Assembly (NCBI GenBank): GCA_017621205.1
Contig: JAGATQ010000017.1
Coordinates: 1-64,000, forward strand
Direction: 5' to 3'
DNA from: Lachnospira sp.
GTDB taxonomy: Bacteria > Bacillota > Clostridia > Lachnospirales > Lachnospiraceae
Length of the DNA stretch: 64,000 nt
How positions within the stretch are numbered: position 1 is the stretch's first letter; every line of letters begins with the position of its first letter. The notes under the pieces are model-generated. The model saw nothing but the letters and a program-made list of their open reading frames with translations, searched no databases and was not told the origin of the DNA. This document shows, in pieces, positions 24,898 through 33,842 of the stretch. Both the position numbers and the translations under genes were made by a program.

Positions 24898-25875
24898 CTA
24901 CTCCTCCCTTATAATTGATGTTACCTTGACTGCATATTTCTCAGATGCAGAACCCGGCAACGCAGTAAACTTTAATATATTACCTACATAAATATTTAGT
25001 TCATCATCTACTTTGGAATCTAACCGGATGATATCTCCAACCTGCAAGTTGATGAAATCAAGAACTGGCAGCGTACTTTTACCAAGCACCGCTTTCATCG
25101 GAATCTGCGCCCGTTCAATCATGCCTTCAATCAACTCGTGGTAATCACCCTCATCCACATCCTGAAGAGTACTGAACCAATATTTCGTATTCAGCTTATC
25201 CATAATATCTTCCAGACAGATAAATGGCAGACAAACATTCATCAAACCTTCTACATCACCAAGCTTAATATTGATTGTAACAATGGCAATCATCTCACTA
25301 GGCGATATAATCTGTGCAAACTGGGAATTGGTCTCAATACGCTCCAAATGTGGTTCAATCGCAATAACATTCTGCCATGGTTCGCGTAATAAATTTACAC
25401 AGATTCCAAATATTCTCTCAATGATACTCAGCTCTATCTCTGTAAAATCCCGGTTCTTATCAAGCGGGATTCCCCCACCGCCAAGCATCCGGTCTACTAT
25501 CGCATAACCTAAATTAGCAGCCAGCTCAATAACAATATTGCCCTTTAACGGAGCAAAGTTAACAATTCCTAACAGCACCGGATTAGAAAGTGCGTTAGAA
25601 AACTCAGAATAAGTTACCGCTTCCGAGTTCATAACCTCAACCTGCACAGACTTTCTTAAATATGCGGGTAAATGTGTGGATAATAAACGGCCGTAATGGT
25701 CAAATATAATTTCAAGCGTTCTAAGGTGCTCTTTAGAGAACTTGGATGGTCTTTTGAAATCGTATTCACGAATCTGCTTCTCCTCCGTCTCCTGCAGCTC
25801 CTCTGCATCTAGTTCACCAGAACTCAATTGATTCAAAAGTTTGTCAATCTCGTCCTGTGACATTACATCAGCCAT
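24898..25875 (-). CDS. fliM: Flagellar motor switch protein FliM
   Basis: The 325-residue C-ring protein has the CheY-P-binding peptide MSQDEIDKLLNQL at the N-terminus, a CheC-like middle domain (about 45-230, with GGIPLDKNRDFTEIELSI) and a C-terminal SpoA domain. The start MADVMSQDEI at 25875 follows AAGGAGGTGA by 6 bases; the GTG 9 bases earlier is within that site. It sits between fliL and fliY. Confidence 0.96.
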   Translation of the reverse strand: MADVMSQDEIDKLLNQLSSGELDAEELQETEEKQIREYDFKRPSKFSKEHLRTLEIIFDHYGRLLSTHLPAYLRKSVQVEVMNSEAVTYSEFSNALSNPVLLGIVNFAPLKGNIVIELAANLGYAIVDRMLGGGGIPLDKNRDFTEIELSIIERIFGICVNLLREPWQNVIAIEPHLERIETNSQFAQIISPSEMIAIVTINIKLGDVEGLMNVCLPFICLEDIMDKLNTKYWFSTLQDVDEGDYHELIEGMIERAQIPMKAVLGKSTLPVLDFINLQVGDIIRLDSKVDDELNIYVGNILKFTALPGSASEKYAVKVTSIIREE

Positions 25876-25923
25876 TATCCTCACCTCCTTATAAACAGAC
25901 TAGTATATATTCCATACCACACA

Positions 25924-26445
25924 CTAAGAAACAACAAATTTTGAAAATGTAACATCATATATAACATCAGAGTTAAATAAATCCTTTACTGCCTTTTGGC
26001 AATTCTCCTCAATCTGCTTTGCATTGTTGGTACATTCCTCCGGAGTATATTTCTCAATCTCAGTCCTGACGGCAGACTGAATGGCACTCTCATAAGAACC
26101 AATACCCGTATCCGTAGAAGGGTCAAAGGTCTTAAAATCCTTGGACTTCTTATTCAAAGCAATCGCCAGCCGAACCTGTGCATAATGCTTATCCTCACCT
26201 ACAGACTTTAATGTGATGGTAGAATCCTCTGGTGAAGTATAGATTGTCTGGTCAGACAAAGGAACCTTCTTTACCTTTTCCTCCCCGGCACTCTCTAACG
26301 ATGTATCAATAATACTTGCAATACTTGTAATCAGATTATCTGTCTTTTTGTTGGTTGGAATCACTGTAAAAACGATAATGGCTAATAAAATAAAATTAAT
26401 AATGCTAAAAGCTAATATGATTACCGAAATCAAATTCCTTTTCAT
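25924..26445 (-). CDS. fliL: Flagellar basal body-associated protein FliL
   Basis: The 173-residue protein has one N-terminal membrane helix (about 7-29) and an extracytoplasmic FliL domain ending in DVIYDVTFSKFVVS. FliL surrounds the stator and supports torque. It lies directly after motB and before fliM, the usual context. Two cysteines (in EECTNN and EENCQK) lie in the outer domain. Confidence 0.9.
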   Translation of the reverse strand: MKRNLISVIILAFSIINFILLAIIVFTVIPTNKKTDNLITSIASIIDTSLESAGEEKVKKVPLSDQTIYTSPEDSTITLKSVGEDKHYAQVRLAIALNKKSKDFKTFDPSTDTGIGSYESAIQSAVRTEIEKYTPEECTNNAKQIEENCQKAVKDLFNSDVIYDVTFSKFVVS

Positions 26446-26477
26446 GTTCTCTCTCCTTTATTGATGAATATACAGCT

Positions 26478-27446
26478 TTATTGTTCATTCTGTGAACTGA
26501 GCTTATTATAAATCTTAATCTCAACACGCCGATTCTTCGCACGTCCCTCCGGTGTATTGTTGCTTGCCCTAGGCTTACTATCACCATAACCGGAATGCTT
26601 CATATTGGCTGGAATTAAATTCTTGTGTTCTAATAAATATTCATAAACAGAAATCGCTCTGGCAGCAGATAAATACTGATTATCCTTGTATTCTCCACCT
26701 ACAGGAACATTATCGGTATGCCCTTCAATCTCAATGGTACGATTCTTATATTTTTGAAGAATATTACCCACCTTATTAACCAAGGCCTCTGCTTCCCTTG
26801 TTATCTCAGCCTTACCAGAATCAAATAACAATCCTCCGTTTAAGGATAACTCGACAAACTGTGCATTATAGCTTAAGGAAACCTGATTACTGATCTTAGA
26901 GGATTCCAGCATCTGCTCAATCTCCTCGCTCATTTGCTCTGATTGGTTATACCCCTGCTGTGATAACTGCTGTTCCAGCGACTGCGTCGTCTGGGATGCC
27001 TGCTGCGTATCAGAATTCTGCTGGGCAGCACCCTGTTGTGCCTCGCTCTGCTGCGTACTTTGGCTCTGATTCTGCTGTGTACTCTGGTTTTGTTCCGTGG
27101 AACTGTTTGCCTCCACTGGTTTCACACTCTCGTCCTTTACATCAGAAAGCTTATTATCCTTCCCCTCCTGATTACGTCCAAGACTGTGTACAAAATTCTC
27201 CAGCACACTAAGCTGCTTTACACCTGAGGAAACCATCCGTCCCTCTCCAACTGCGGTAGAACCCGCTTGGAATATATTATCCTTTGAAAAAGAGGCTGAT
27301 ATCTCCTGTAGCTTCTCTGCATCAATTGTAGAGCTTGCAAATAACAAAATGAAAAAACAAAGTAACAAATTCATCAAATCACTAAAGGTCGCCATCCACG
27401 CAGGCGAACCGGGGGCTTGTTCTTCCTCATTCTTCCTTCTTGCCAC
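26478..27446 (-). CDS. motB: Stator protein MotB with long Gln-rich linker
   Basis: The 322-residue protein has the MotB plug and membrane helix with ion-binding Asp23 (FSDLMNLLLCFFILLFA) and a C-terminal OmpA-like peptidoglycan-binding domain (IEIEGHTDNVPV, NRRVEIKIY). Between them (about residues 105-165) lies a stretch dominated by Gln, Ser and Thr, which makes it longer than typical MotB (about 260 residues). It overlaps the motA stop by one base. Confidence 0.95.
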   Translation of the reverse strand: MARRKNEEEQAPGSPAWMATFSDLMNLLLCFFILLFASSTIDAEKLQEISASFSKDNIFQAGSTAVGEGRMVSSGVKQLSVLENFVHSLGRNQEGKDNKLSDVKDESVKPVEANSSTEQNQSTQQNQSQSTQQSEAQQGAAQQNSDTQQASQTTQSLEQQLSQQGYNQSEQMSEEIEQMLESSKISNQVSLSYNAQFVELSLNGGLLFDSGKAEITREAEALVNKVGNILQKYKNRTIEIEGHTDNVPVGGEYKDNQYLSAARAISVYEYLLEHKNLIPANMKHSGYGDSKPRASNNTPEGRAKNRRVEIKIYNKLSSQNEQ

Positions 27447-28249
27447 TAAGCCTCACCTCCAGCATCCTCATCCATGCTTGCTCTCAAAGAAGGTGATAGG
27501 AATGATTTTAACTTCTCCTCAATCAGTCTTGGATTCTCTCCTGCCTGAATCGATAAGAGACCTTCAATCATTACTTCCTTCATGGAAATCTCCTTGGCAT
27601 TAATCGCTCCCAGCTTATTGGCAACCGGTGTTGCAATCCAGTTGGCTATCAAGGAACCATACAATGTAGTAATCAATGCTATCGCCATGTTTGGACCGAT
27701 ACTGCTGGTATCTGCAAGATTCTGCAACATCAAAATCAAACCAATCAGTGTACCAATCATACCCCATGCAGGTCCCAACGCAGCAACCGTCTCCCAGAAG
27801 CCTATCGTCTTTTTATGTCTTGATTCTATGTACACCAGTTCTGTCTCTAAAATACTACGAACCAAATCTGGGTCCGTACCATCGACAATCAGCCCGACAC
27901 CCTTCTTTAAGAACGGGTCTTCCAATCCATTGGATGCCTCCTCCAATGCCAGCAAACCTTCCTTTCTTGCCACGTTTGACAAATCAAGGATACTTCTAAT
28001 AATCTGCTTTGCATCATCCGATGTGCTCTTGAATATCAAGCTTATTGACTTCAATCCGGAAAGGAAGTCCGGAATGGTATTGGATGTAAAAACAGAAGAT
28101 AACGTACCAAATATGGTAATTATAACAGAGGGTACATCAAAGAAATAATGCAATCCAGCGAAGCCATAATCACCTGAAGCCACACCGAATACAAAAACAA
28201 CTACACCTGCTATAATACCAATCAGCGATGCTAAATCCAAAAAAGTCAC
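27446..28249 (-). CDS. motA: Stator protein MotA
   Basis: The 267-residue membrane protein forms the ion channel of the stator with MotB. Four membrane helices are visible (about 5-25, 30-50, 145-170, 178-200) with the conserved TLIGLILMLQNLADTSSIGP and NMAIALITTLYGSLIANWIA segments. It starts two bases after the flbD stop. Confidence 0.96.
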   Translation of the reverse strand: MTFLDLASLIGIIAGVVVFVFGVASGDYGFAGLHYFFDVPSVIITIFGTLSSVFTSNTIPDFLSGLKSISLIFKSTSDDAKQIIRSILDLSNVARKEGLLALEEASNGLEDPFLKKGVGLIVDGTDPDLVRSILETELVYIESRHKKTIGFWETVAALGPAWGMIGTLIGLILMLQNLADTSSIGPNMAIALITTLYGSLIANWIATPVANKLGAINAKEISMKEVMIEGLLSIQAGENPRLIEEKLKSFLSPSLRASMDEDAGGEA

Positions 28250-28251
28250 CC

Positions 28252-28461
28252 CTATCCTTCTTTTATTTGTTCAAGTATATCATTATATAGACTTTTTCTA
28301 TACAATTTTACTAAATTTGTAACCTCTTGTCTAGTCTCTTTTACAATAATTTTGTGTCCTGTTGTCAATGTGACTACAGTATCTGGGGTCTCCTCCACAA
28401 ATTCAATAATATCTGCATTCACCGTGAACTTCTTATTATTCAGCTTGGTTAATTCAATCAT
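28252..28461 (-). CDS. flbD: FlbD/SwrD family protein
   Basis: The 69-residue protein begins MIELTKLNNKKFTVNADIIE with AGGAGGTGCG 5 bases upstream; the longer open frame is not needed. The family (B. subtilis SwrD/YlzI) raises stator torque and is required for swarming. It is always found between flgE and motA or fliL, as here. The gap to flgE holds a large inverted repeat. Confidence 0.9.
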   Translation of the reverse strand: MIELTKLNNKKFTVNADIIEFVEETPDTVVTLTTGHKIIVKETRQEVTNLVKLYRKSLYNDILEQIKEG

Positions 28462-28546
28462 AACGCACCTCCTAATCAGAATCCAGTAACAAAAATATGG
28501 TAATTCGGCTAACACATATACAAACGTGTCTAAAAATCAACACAAA

Positions 28547-28614
28547 AGACATATTTGCTTATATACTGATGCATAAATGCATAAACACATCAGTATATTA
28601 TCACAAATATGTCT
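28547..28614. repeat. Nested inverted repeat between flgE and flbD
   Basis: Outer arms AGACATATTTG (28547-28557) and CAAATATGTCT (28604-28614) and inner arms ATATACTGATG (28561-28571) and CATCAGTATAT (28588-28598) are each perfect over 11 bp. The loop holds a further TGCAT/ATGCA pair. The whole 68-base element lies in the 221-base gap between the flgE stop and flbD start. On the minus strand no T-run follows, so it is not a standard terminator. Confidence 0.85.
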
Positions 28615-28682
28615 AAATTGCAAAGATTTTATCCAGATATTCTAAAATACTCTGAATTATTTTTAGGAGCTTCCCCAAAATA

Positions 28683-30035
28683 TTATCTCTTTAAGTTTAC
28701 TAATTCCTCTAATAAGGTATCCGATACCGTAATAATACGGGAATTCGCCTGGAAACCACGCTGCGTCGTAATCATCTCTGTAAATTCATTCGATAAATCT
28801 ACATTGGACATCTCTAAAACACCCTGCTGGACACTTCCGCCACCATCTGTCGGATCCTTACCAATTCCATCAAACTCACCGGAGTTCGCTGTCGTGGTAA
28901 AGAGACTATCTCCAATCTTCTCAAGACCTGCGGCGTTGGCAAATTGTGCCACAGAAATCTGTCCTAACAGACGAGTGTCACCATTGTCATATTTCGCTGT
29001 GATTTTACCATCCGTACCAATACTTACCTCTGACATCTCACCTGCGGTACGTCCGGCACCGATTCCATCCAAATCACCACGGACAGAGTTGATACTACAC
29101 TTGCCACTGGCAGCGAACATAGTGGTAGTAGAAAAATCGATATCAATACCACCATCATCGAGGTAGAAGTTATCATTCGGTCCTGTAATCAACAGCTTGA
29201 CACTCTCGCTTCCTGCCGCCCCAACATATTCAAAAGCACCAGTATCTGCATTAAATTTCAACTCAAAGGAGTCTCCAGCGCCGTTCAGAGTGCAGTCATA
29301 CTGACCACCATTCGCAGTTAAAATAGAATGGTTCTGGCTGTCAATAATATCTGTGACACTCACTGTATACGAACTGTCATCCGTAGCCGACTGCTGAATA
29401 TTGTATTTTACCGTATAGGAATACCCCTGCTTATCATAGACGGTCATACTGGTAATCAGACCGTCTCCTGTTACATCCGTATTCGTCTTATCGATATTAC
29501 CGGTAAAATAGTTATTAGAGGTTGCCTGTGGCTCCACTGACATATTCTCAGGTGTCTCAATGCCTAGTGGCTGAACCATATCTTTCTTGATATCCATCGT
29601 CTGTGGGTCTACCAGCCAGCCCATTACATGATAACCGGACTGGGTAACCAGATAACCTGCAGCATCAATAGTAAATGCCCCCACCTTCGTGAAATAATTG
29701 CTTGTTCCATCATTGACAACGAAGAAATTCTCTCCACTGACCTTCAAATCATAAGGATTATCCGTTCTCTGGGCAGAACCCTCATCCGTTGGATCACAAT
29801 AAATAGAACCTACTGAAGTACCAAGACCAATCTGCATTGCATTGGTACCTCCACGTCCGGTATCCACATTAGCACCGGTTGCTGACTGCGTTGTCTGCGA
29901 AAATACATCTGTGAACGTAACCCGGCTCGACTTAAATGCCACAGTATTAACATTGGAAATATTATTACCAATTACATCCATCTTTGTCTGATGTACACGA
30001 AGTCCTGATACACCAGAAAATAATGATCTCATCAT
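28683..30035 (-). CDS. flgE: Flagellar hook protein FlgE
   Basis: The 450-residue protein forms the hook. It has the rod/hook N-terminal motif (LFSGVSGLRVHQTKMDVIGN, NISNVNTVAFKSSR), a variable middle and the C-terminal axial motif (MSNVDLSNEFTEMITTQRGF). The start at 30035 has AAGGAGGTCG 8 bases upstream; the longer frame is spurious. It lies after flgD and the TIGR02530-type gene. Confidence 0.95.
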   Translation of the reverse strand: MMRSLFSGVSGLRVHQTKMDVIGNNISNVNTVAFKSSRVTFTDVFSQTTQSATGANVDTGRGGTNAMQIGLGTSVGSIYCDPTDEGSAQRTDNPYDLKVSGENFFVVNDGTSNYFTKVGAFTIDAAGYLVTQSGYHVMGWLVDPQTMDIKKDMVQPLGIETPENMSVEPQATSNNYFTGNIDKTNTDVTGDGLITSMTVYDKQGYSYTVKYNIQQSATDDSSYTVSVTDIIDSQNHSILTANGGQYDCTLNGAGDSFELKFNADTGAFEYVGAAGSESVKLLITGPNDNFYLDDGGIDIDFSTTTMFAASGKCSINSVRGDLDGIGAGRTAGEMSEVSIGTDGKITAKYDNGDTRLLGQISVAQFANAAGLEKIGDSLFTTTANSGEFDGIGKDPTDGGGSVQQGVLEMSNVDLSNEFTEMITTQRGFQANSRIITVSDTLLEELVNLKR

Positions 30036-30116
30036 AATAAACGACCTCCTTATATGGGCCATGACCGTTATGTTTTCTCTGTCATTCAAAAACACTCTGC
30101 TTCCTTATCGGTCCAG

Positions 30117-30512
30117 CTATGATATCACAGCCCCATCAATATTAGTAAATATGTTTTGTTCATCTTCCTTATTCATTGCTGTCACCACTGTATTATTGGA
30201 TACATTTACAATAAATGACATATCATCCACCATAATCAGGGATTCCTTAATATGCTTTGCCCGTGCCTGTTCCACACCAGAATTCAGCCGTTCAAGCTGT
30301 TCCTTGGTCAGATTCATGTTACGGTTTAGCAGTCTCTGGTTTGCGTGCTTAGAAAAAATCACCTGCTGGCTTTCATACTCCTGCTGTTTACTCTTAAGCA
30401 CGTCCTGAAAGGAATCTGCCTTCTCGCGAATAGCCGGATTACTCACCGGATAAGAGGAAAATCCTGCATTCAATGACTCTAAGGAAGTAAATTGCTGTGC
30501 AATCTGATTCAT
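30117..30512 (-). CDS. Flagellar operon protein, TIGR02530 type
   Basis: The 131-residue product starts MNQIAQQFTSLESLNAGF behind gggaggtga (6 bases). It matches the pattern of the conserved flagellar-operon protein found between flgD and flgE in Firmicutes and others: FSKHANQRLLNRNMNLTKEQ, a central helix and a C-terminal DDMSFIVNVSNNTVVTAM. Its role in hook assembly is not settled. There is no signal peptide, as expected for an exported or cytoplasmic flagellar factor. Confidence 0.85.
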   Translation of the reverse strand: MNQIAQQFTSLESLNAGFSSYPVSNPAIREKADSFQDVLKSKQQEYESQQVIFSKHANQRLLNRNMNLTKEQLERLNSGVEQARAKHIKESLIMVDDMSFIVNVSNNTVVTAMNKEDEQNIFTNIDGAVIS

Positions 30513-30546
30513 GGCTTCACCTCCCTGCAATGCCATTCAGATCATG

Positions 30547-31017
30547 TTACGATTCTTTATCCTTCCCGGCATCCTTATCCTTCTCTGCCATTGCTGCCAT
30601 ATAATCTACATCCACAACAGAATCCAGATTATCATAATCATAAAACTTATCATTGATAGATAAAAATGGTTTCCCATTCACCATTGTGACATAATCAACC
30701 AGACCACTGACATAGGTCTCTTTGTCACTACTTACATTCTCCTGCTTCATAATAACATAAGAACCAACTAATGATTGCGCATCAGAACGGTTAAATGCAT
30801 GATTTAAGTTCTCCATCTCCTCCAAAGAGGTAAACTGTGCAAGCTGAGCCATATATTCCGTAGAAGAAGCTGGCTCTAACGGGTCCTGATACTGCATCTG
30901 CGTTACTAAAAGCTTCAAGAAGGAACTCTTGTCTAAACCGCTTTTATTTTCCACCTTTGATAAATCTGTGGCCTGCGCAAATTTAGAGGCATTAATTCCA
31001 TCAACTGTATTACTCAT
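30547..31017 (-). CDS. flgD: Hook assembly scaffold FlgD
   Basis: The 156-residue protein has the FlgD N-terminal signature DKSSFLKLLVTQMQYQDPLE and MAQLAQFTSLEEMENL, and a shortened C-terminal beta domain, as in Bacillus. It caps the growing hook. It ends with an acidic/Lys-rich tail (EKDKDAGKDKES). Confidence 0.95.
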   Translation of the reverse strand: MSNTVDGINASKFAQATDLSKVENKSGLDKSSFLKLLVTQMQYQDPLEPASSTEYMAQLAQFTSLEEMENLNHAFNRSDAQSLVGSYVIMKQENVSSDKETYVSGLVDYVTMVNGKPFLSINDKFYDYDNLDSVVDVDYMAAMAEKDKDAGKDKES

Positions 31018-31043
31018 ATAATCTCCTCCTTTACTACAACATC

Positions 31044-32444
31044 CTATGCACTGAAATCAACCTGATTGCCATCTCTACGCATCATATCTATGGCAATACT
31101 CTCCTCCTCAGAAAGCCCTTCCTCTTCCAAGTCTACATCGTCAAGACGAAGCTGTTTTCTAGCCTTGTTAAAGTTCTGTTGCTGTTCTTCAAAGGATTTC
31201 TGCTGATCCATGTTAAAGTTCTGCATTCCTACAGTAACCTCAACCGCTTCTACCTTTAAGCCCTGATTCTGAAAAGACTCCTTAAGAGTTACAATCTGGC
31301 TTTCAATCGCACTTCTGGCTGCTTCTGTCTGAGCAGCAATATGTGCTGTTAAAATACCCTCTCTTGCAACTACCTGAATATTTACCTTACCAAGACTCTC
31401 TGGATTTAGCTGTACCTCCATACTCTGCGTTTCTGCTTTGACTACCGCACGAATCTCATTCACAAGCTGTGTTACAATATCCAGTGCCTGTGTACCACTG
31501 CTGTAGGAAAGTGTCTGCGTGTTAGCAACCGCCTGAGTCAGACCTTCAAACACAGTCTGCCCATTCGTGATAACCGGCTGTTCATGAAGCTCACCCCCGG
31601 CATGTTGGAAATTCTGCTGTGCCGTGTGCGCACCAGCATTCTGCTGCTTTGCAGCACTGCCATCCCCTTCTACATTCACCTTTATGGGCTGCATCTTATC
31701 ATCCTCAGAAATCTCTGTCTGCTGCACCATGTCCACATCGGCTTCTTGCGTCTGGTTCACTAAAACAGTCTCCTCTGATGTACTCTCCATCAATGTTGTC
31801 AACTGCTCCGGAAGCATTTCTGCCTTTACAGTCTCCACATTCTTCATCAAATCCTTTACCATAGAAGCCAATTCTTCATTGTTTAGAATATCCATGGTTG
31901 ATTTAAGACCATTCTGCTCCATCACAAGCTTTAATACATTGTCCGGATTTAACAAATCTTTATCCGTAAGATTCAGCTCTCCCATCAATGCTGCCATATC
32001 TTCATCACTAATGCCAAGTGCTTCCTGAACAATAGAACGAATCTCATCCGCAACGGTCGCAACAATATCCTGCACTTCCTCATCAACCGGCTTATCTGTA
32101 GCCTCTGAAACATCCTCAACCTCTACCGTATCGTTATCCTGTCTCGATGCTTTGGCAGAATCTTTTGCAGTCCTCTGACTATCATTATTCACCCTGTCTG
32201 CCTTCTCAGCAGTCTGTCCACCTTGGTTCGTCTGCGTATTGGATGCAGTGTCATTTCTGCCTGCCGTAGTCTCTGCCACCGAAGCAGCCGGATGATTGTC
32301 TGCACCATAACTTTTCGTATAGGACTTCTGATAGCTGGTTTCACTCATCACACTAGAAAATGAAGATACACCTTCCGTCTTCTTTACACCGGTCGCCAAA
32401 CTCTTAGACGCCGCTGTAATTCCTTGAATGTTTGCAATTGTCAT
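31044..32444 (-). CDS. fliK: Flagellar hook-length control protein FliK
   Basis: The 466-residue protein is low-complexity and Gln/Thr/Glu-rich in its N-terminal two thirds and has the conserved FliK C-terminal domain (about 325-420: MEVQLNPESLGKVNIQVVAR, VTLKESFQNQGLKVEAVEV). It measures hook length and flips the FlhB switch. It is placed between the YlxF/MotE gene and flgD, as in Bacillus. Confidence 0.93.
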   Translation of the reverse strand: MTIANIQGITAASKSLATGVKKTEGVSSFSSVMSETSYQKSYTKSYGADNHPAASVAETTAGRNDTASNTQTNQGGQTAEKADRVNNDSQRTAKDSAKASRQDNDTVEVEDVSEATDKPVDEEVQDIVATVADEIRSIVQEALGISDEDMAALMGELNLTDKDLLNPDNVLKLVMEQNGLKSTMDILNNEELASMVKDLMKNVETVKAEMLPEQLTTLMESTSEETVLVNQTQEADVDMVQQTEISEDDKMQPIKVNVEGDGSAAKQQNAGAHTAQQNFQHAGGELHEQPVITNGQTVFEGLTQAVANTQTLSYSSGTQALDIVTQLVNEIRAVVKAETQSMEVQLNPESLGKVNIQVVAREGILTAHIAAQTEAARSAIESQIVTLKESFQNQGLKVEAVEVTVGMQNFNMDQQKSFEEQQQNFNKARKQLRLDDVDLEEEGLSEEESIAIDMMRRDGNQVDFSA

Positions 32445-32536
32445 GTCTTTCCTCCTTTCTATATTTTGTATTTATGCCAATCCATTGCTGGAATTGCACA
32501 CTATATATATCGGAAATGCCCCAATGATTCTAAACA

Positions 32537-33328
32537 CTAGGACGACATTTTTTTTGTGATTTTTGCTGCAAATGTGGCATTCATTTCTCCCATAATTGCC
32601 CCACGGTCTTTAGCATCCATGGCATTGAGTATATTCACTACCGTATCCACATCACCAGTCATAGTATTTAATATTGCTGCCGCCTTGGCAGGTTTCATTT
32701 GTGCATAGGTCTTTGCCATCTCCTTCTCATATTCCGATGCCTCCTGCGTTTTTACTGCCTCCTTATAAAGCTTCGCAGCCGTATCCTTATCCATCTCTTC
32801 ATACCATTTGGTATAATCAGAGACATCCACATGGTCGTTATATACCACTTCCTGATAAAACTTCTCCTTCGTTGCCTCAAAGTTCTTTTGATTACTCTCA
32901 TATACCTTAAGCGTTTCAATCTGCTGTTTTAATGAATCAATCTCTGCCTGCAGGGCAAGGACAGCATCCGCTTCTCCTGACCCGGAAGCAGTCTGTCCCG
33001 CCTGCTGCTCCTTAAGCTCAGCAATTTCGCGTTCGAGTTGCTCAATCTTAGTAACTGCCTGTGCCAGACTTCGGTAGCCTGTCTCAGCAGCCACCTCCTC
33101 ATCTGTCGCCTCGGGCAAAACATGCTTCAAAACCGGCACATCCTTTAATACCGGGCGAAGCACCTTGCTTCCAAATCCACCAACATCCATCCGGATACAG
33201 ACCAATAAAATAATAATAAAAAGTAAAACCAGAGTAACACACACGAGCAATCCCTTACCGCTTTCCTTCTCCACGGGCTGCGATACCTGTGACATTGTGT
33301 TAAATCCATCTCTTACTGTCTTTTTCAT
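32537..33328 (-). CDS. YlxF/MotE-like membrane coiled-coil protein
   Basis: The 263-residue product starts MKKTVRDGFN with aaaggag 6 bases upstream. It has one membrane helix (about 26-46), an external coiled coil (about 88-160) and a C-terminal MgtE-N-like domain (MAKTYAQMKPAKAAAILNTM, VVNILNAMDAKDRGAIMGEM). This is the layout of YlxF/MotE, found after fliJ in Firmicute flagellar operons. MotE-type proteins are thought to support MotB or the export machinery; the exact role is unsettled. Confidence 0.82.
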   Translation of the reverse strand: MKKTVRDGFNTMSQVSQPVEKESGKGLLVCVTLVLLFIIILLVCIRMDVGGFGSKVLRPVLKDVPVLKHVLPEATDEEVAAETGYRSLAQAVTKIEQLEREIAELKEQQAGQTASGSGEADAVLALQAEIDSLKQQIETLKVYESNQKNFEATKEKFYQEVVYNDHVDVSDYTKWYEEMDKDTAAKLYKEAVKTQEASEYEKEMAKTYAQMKPAKAAAILNTMTGDVDTVVNILNAMDAKDRGAIMGEMNATFAAKITKKMSS

Positions 33329-33341
33329 GTAATCTCCTTTT

Positions 33342-33791
33342 CTATTCCTCTGGCCGGTTGTTATATTGAAAACTAACCAGCTCATCAATTTCTTTTTTCT
33401 CCTGGGCATTTAATTCCTGCAAAAACACCTGAAATTCATTATCCTTGAGCTTCTCATGCGTTTTCCGCTCCATCATTGCCTCCTTAAGCTTACGGCTGGC
33501 ATTATCAAGCACCGCCTCTAATGCTGCAATCTTTTTTTTCTGCTGTGTTTCATAATATTCCATAGTATGAATGGCATTTTCACATTCATTAAGACGTCTG
33601 ACATCCAGCCTGCCTGACATCATGCGATGCTTCTCCTGCTCATAAGAACGCCTTCTGTCAACCAGTCTGTCAAGCTCAGATTTCGCTTCATTTACCTGCA
33701 TCTGTGCTTGGGAAAATGCTGTTTTCGCCTGATCCTCCAGCTTATATTTTACATTTAGTACATTCTCCATAGAATAAATAAACTTTGCCAT
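33342..33791 (-). CDS. fliJ: Flagellar export chaperone FliJ
   Basis: The 149-residue, almost fully coiled-coil protein (FIYSMENVLNVKYKLEDQAK start, many Lys/Glu/Gln/Met) matches FliJ, the stalk-like partner of the FliI ATPase ring. It lies right after fliI and before ylxF. Low sequence conservation in this family means position is part of the evidence. Confidence 0.9.
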   Translation of the reverse strand: MAKFIYSMENVLNVKYKLEDQAKTAFSQAQMQVNEAKSELDRLVDRRRSYEQEKHRMMSGRLDVRRLNECENAIHTMEYYETQQKKKIAALEAVLDNASRKLKEAMMERKTHEKLKDNEFQVFLQELNAQEKKEIDELVSFQYNNRPEE

Positions 33792-33842
33792 CTTACCACC
33801 TGCCGCACCACTACATACACATTATCTATCACCAGCACGCCA

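Noticed and set aside
27582-28148. 188-codon plus-strand frame antisense to motA
   Set aside because: MotA is certain on the other strand; composition follows antisense codons and no ribosome site is present.
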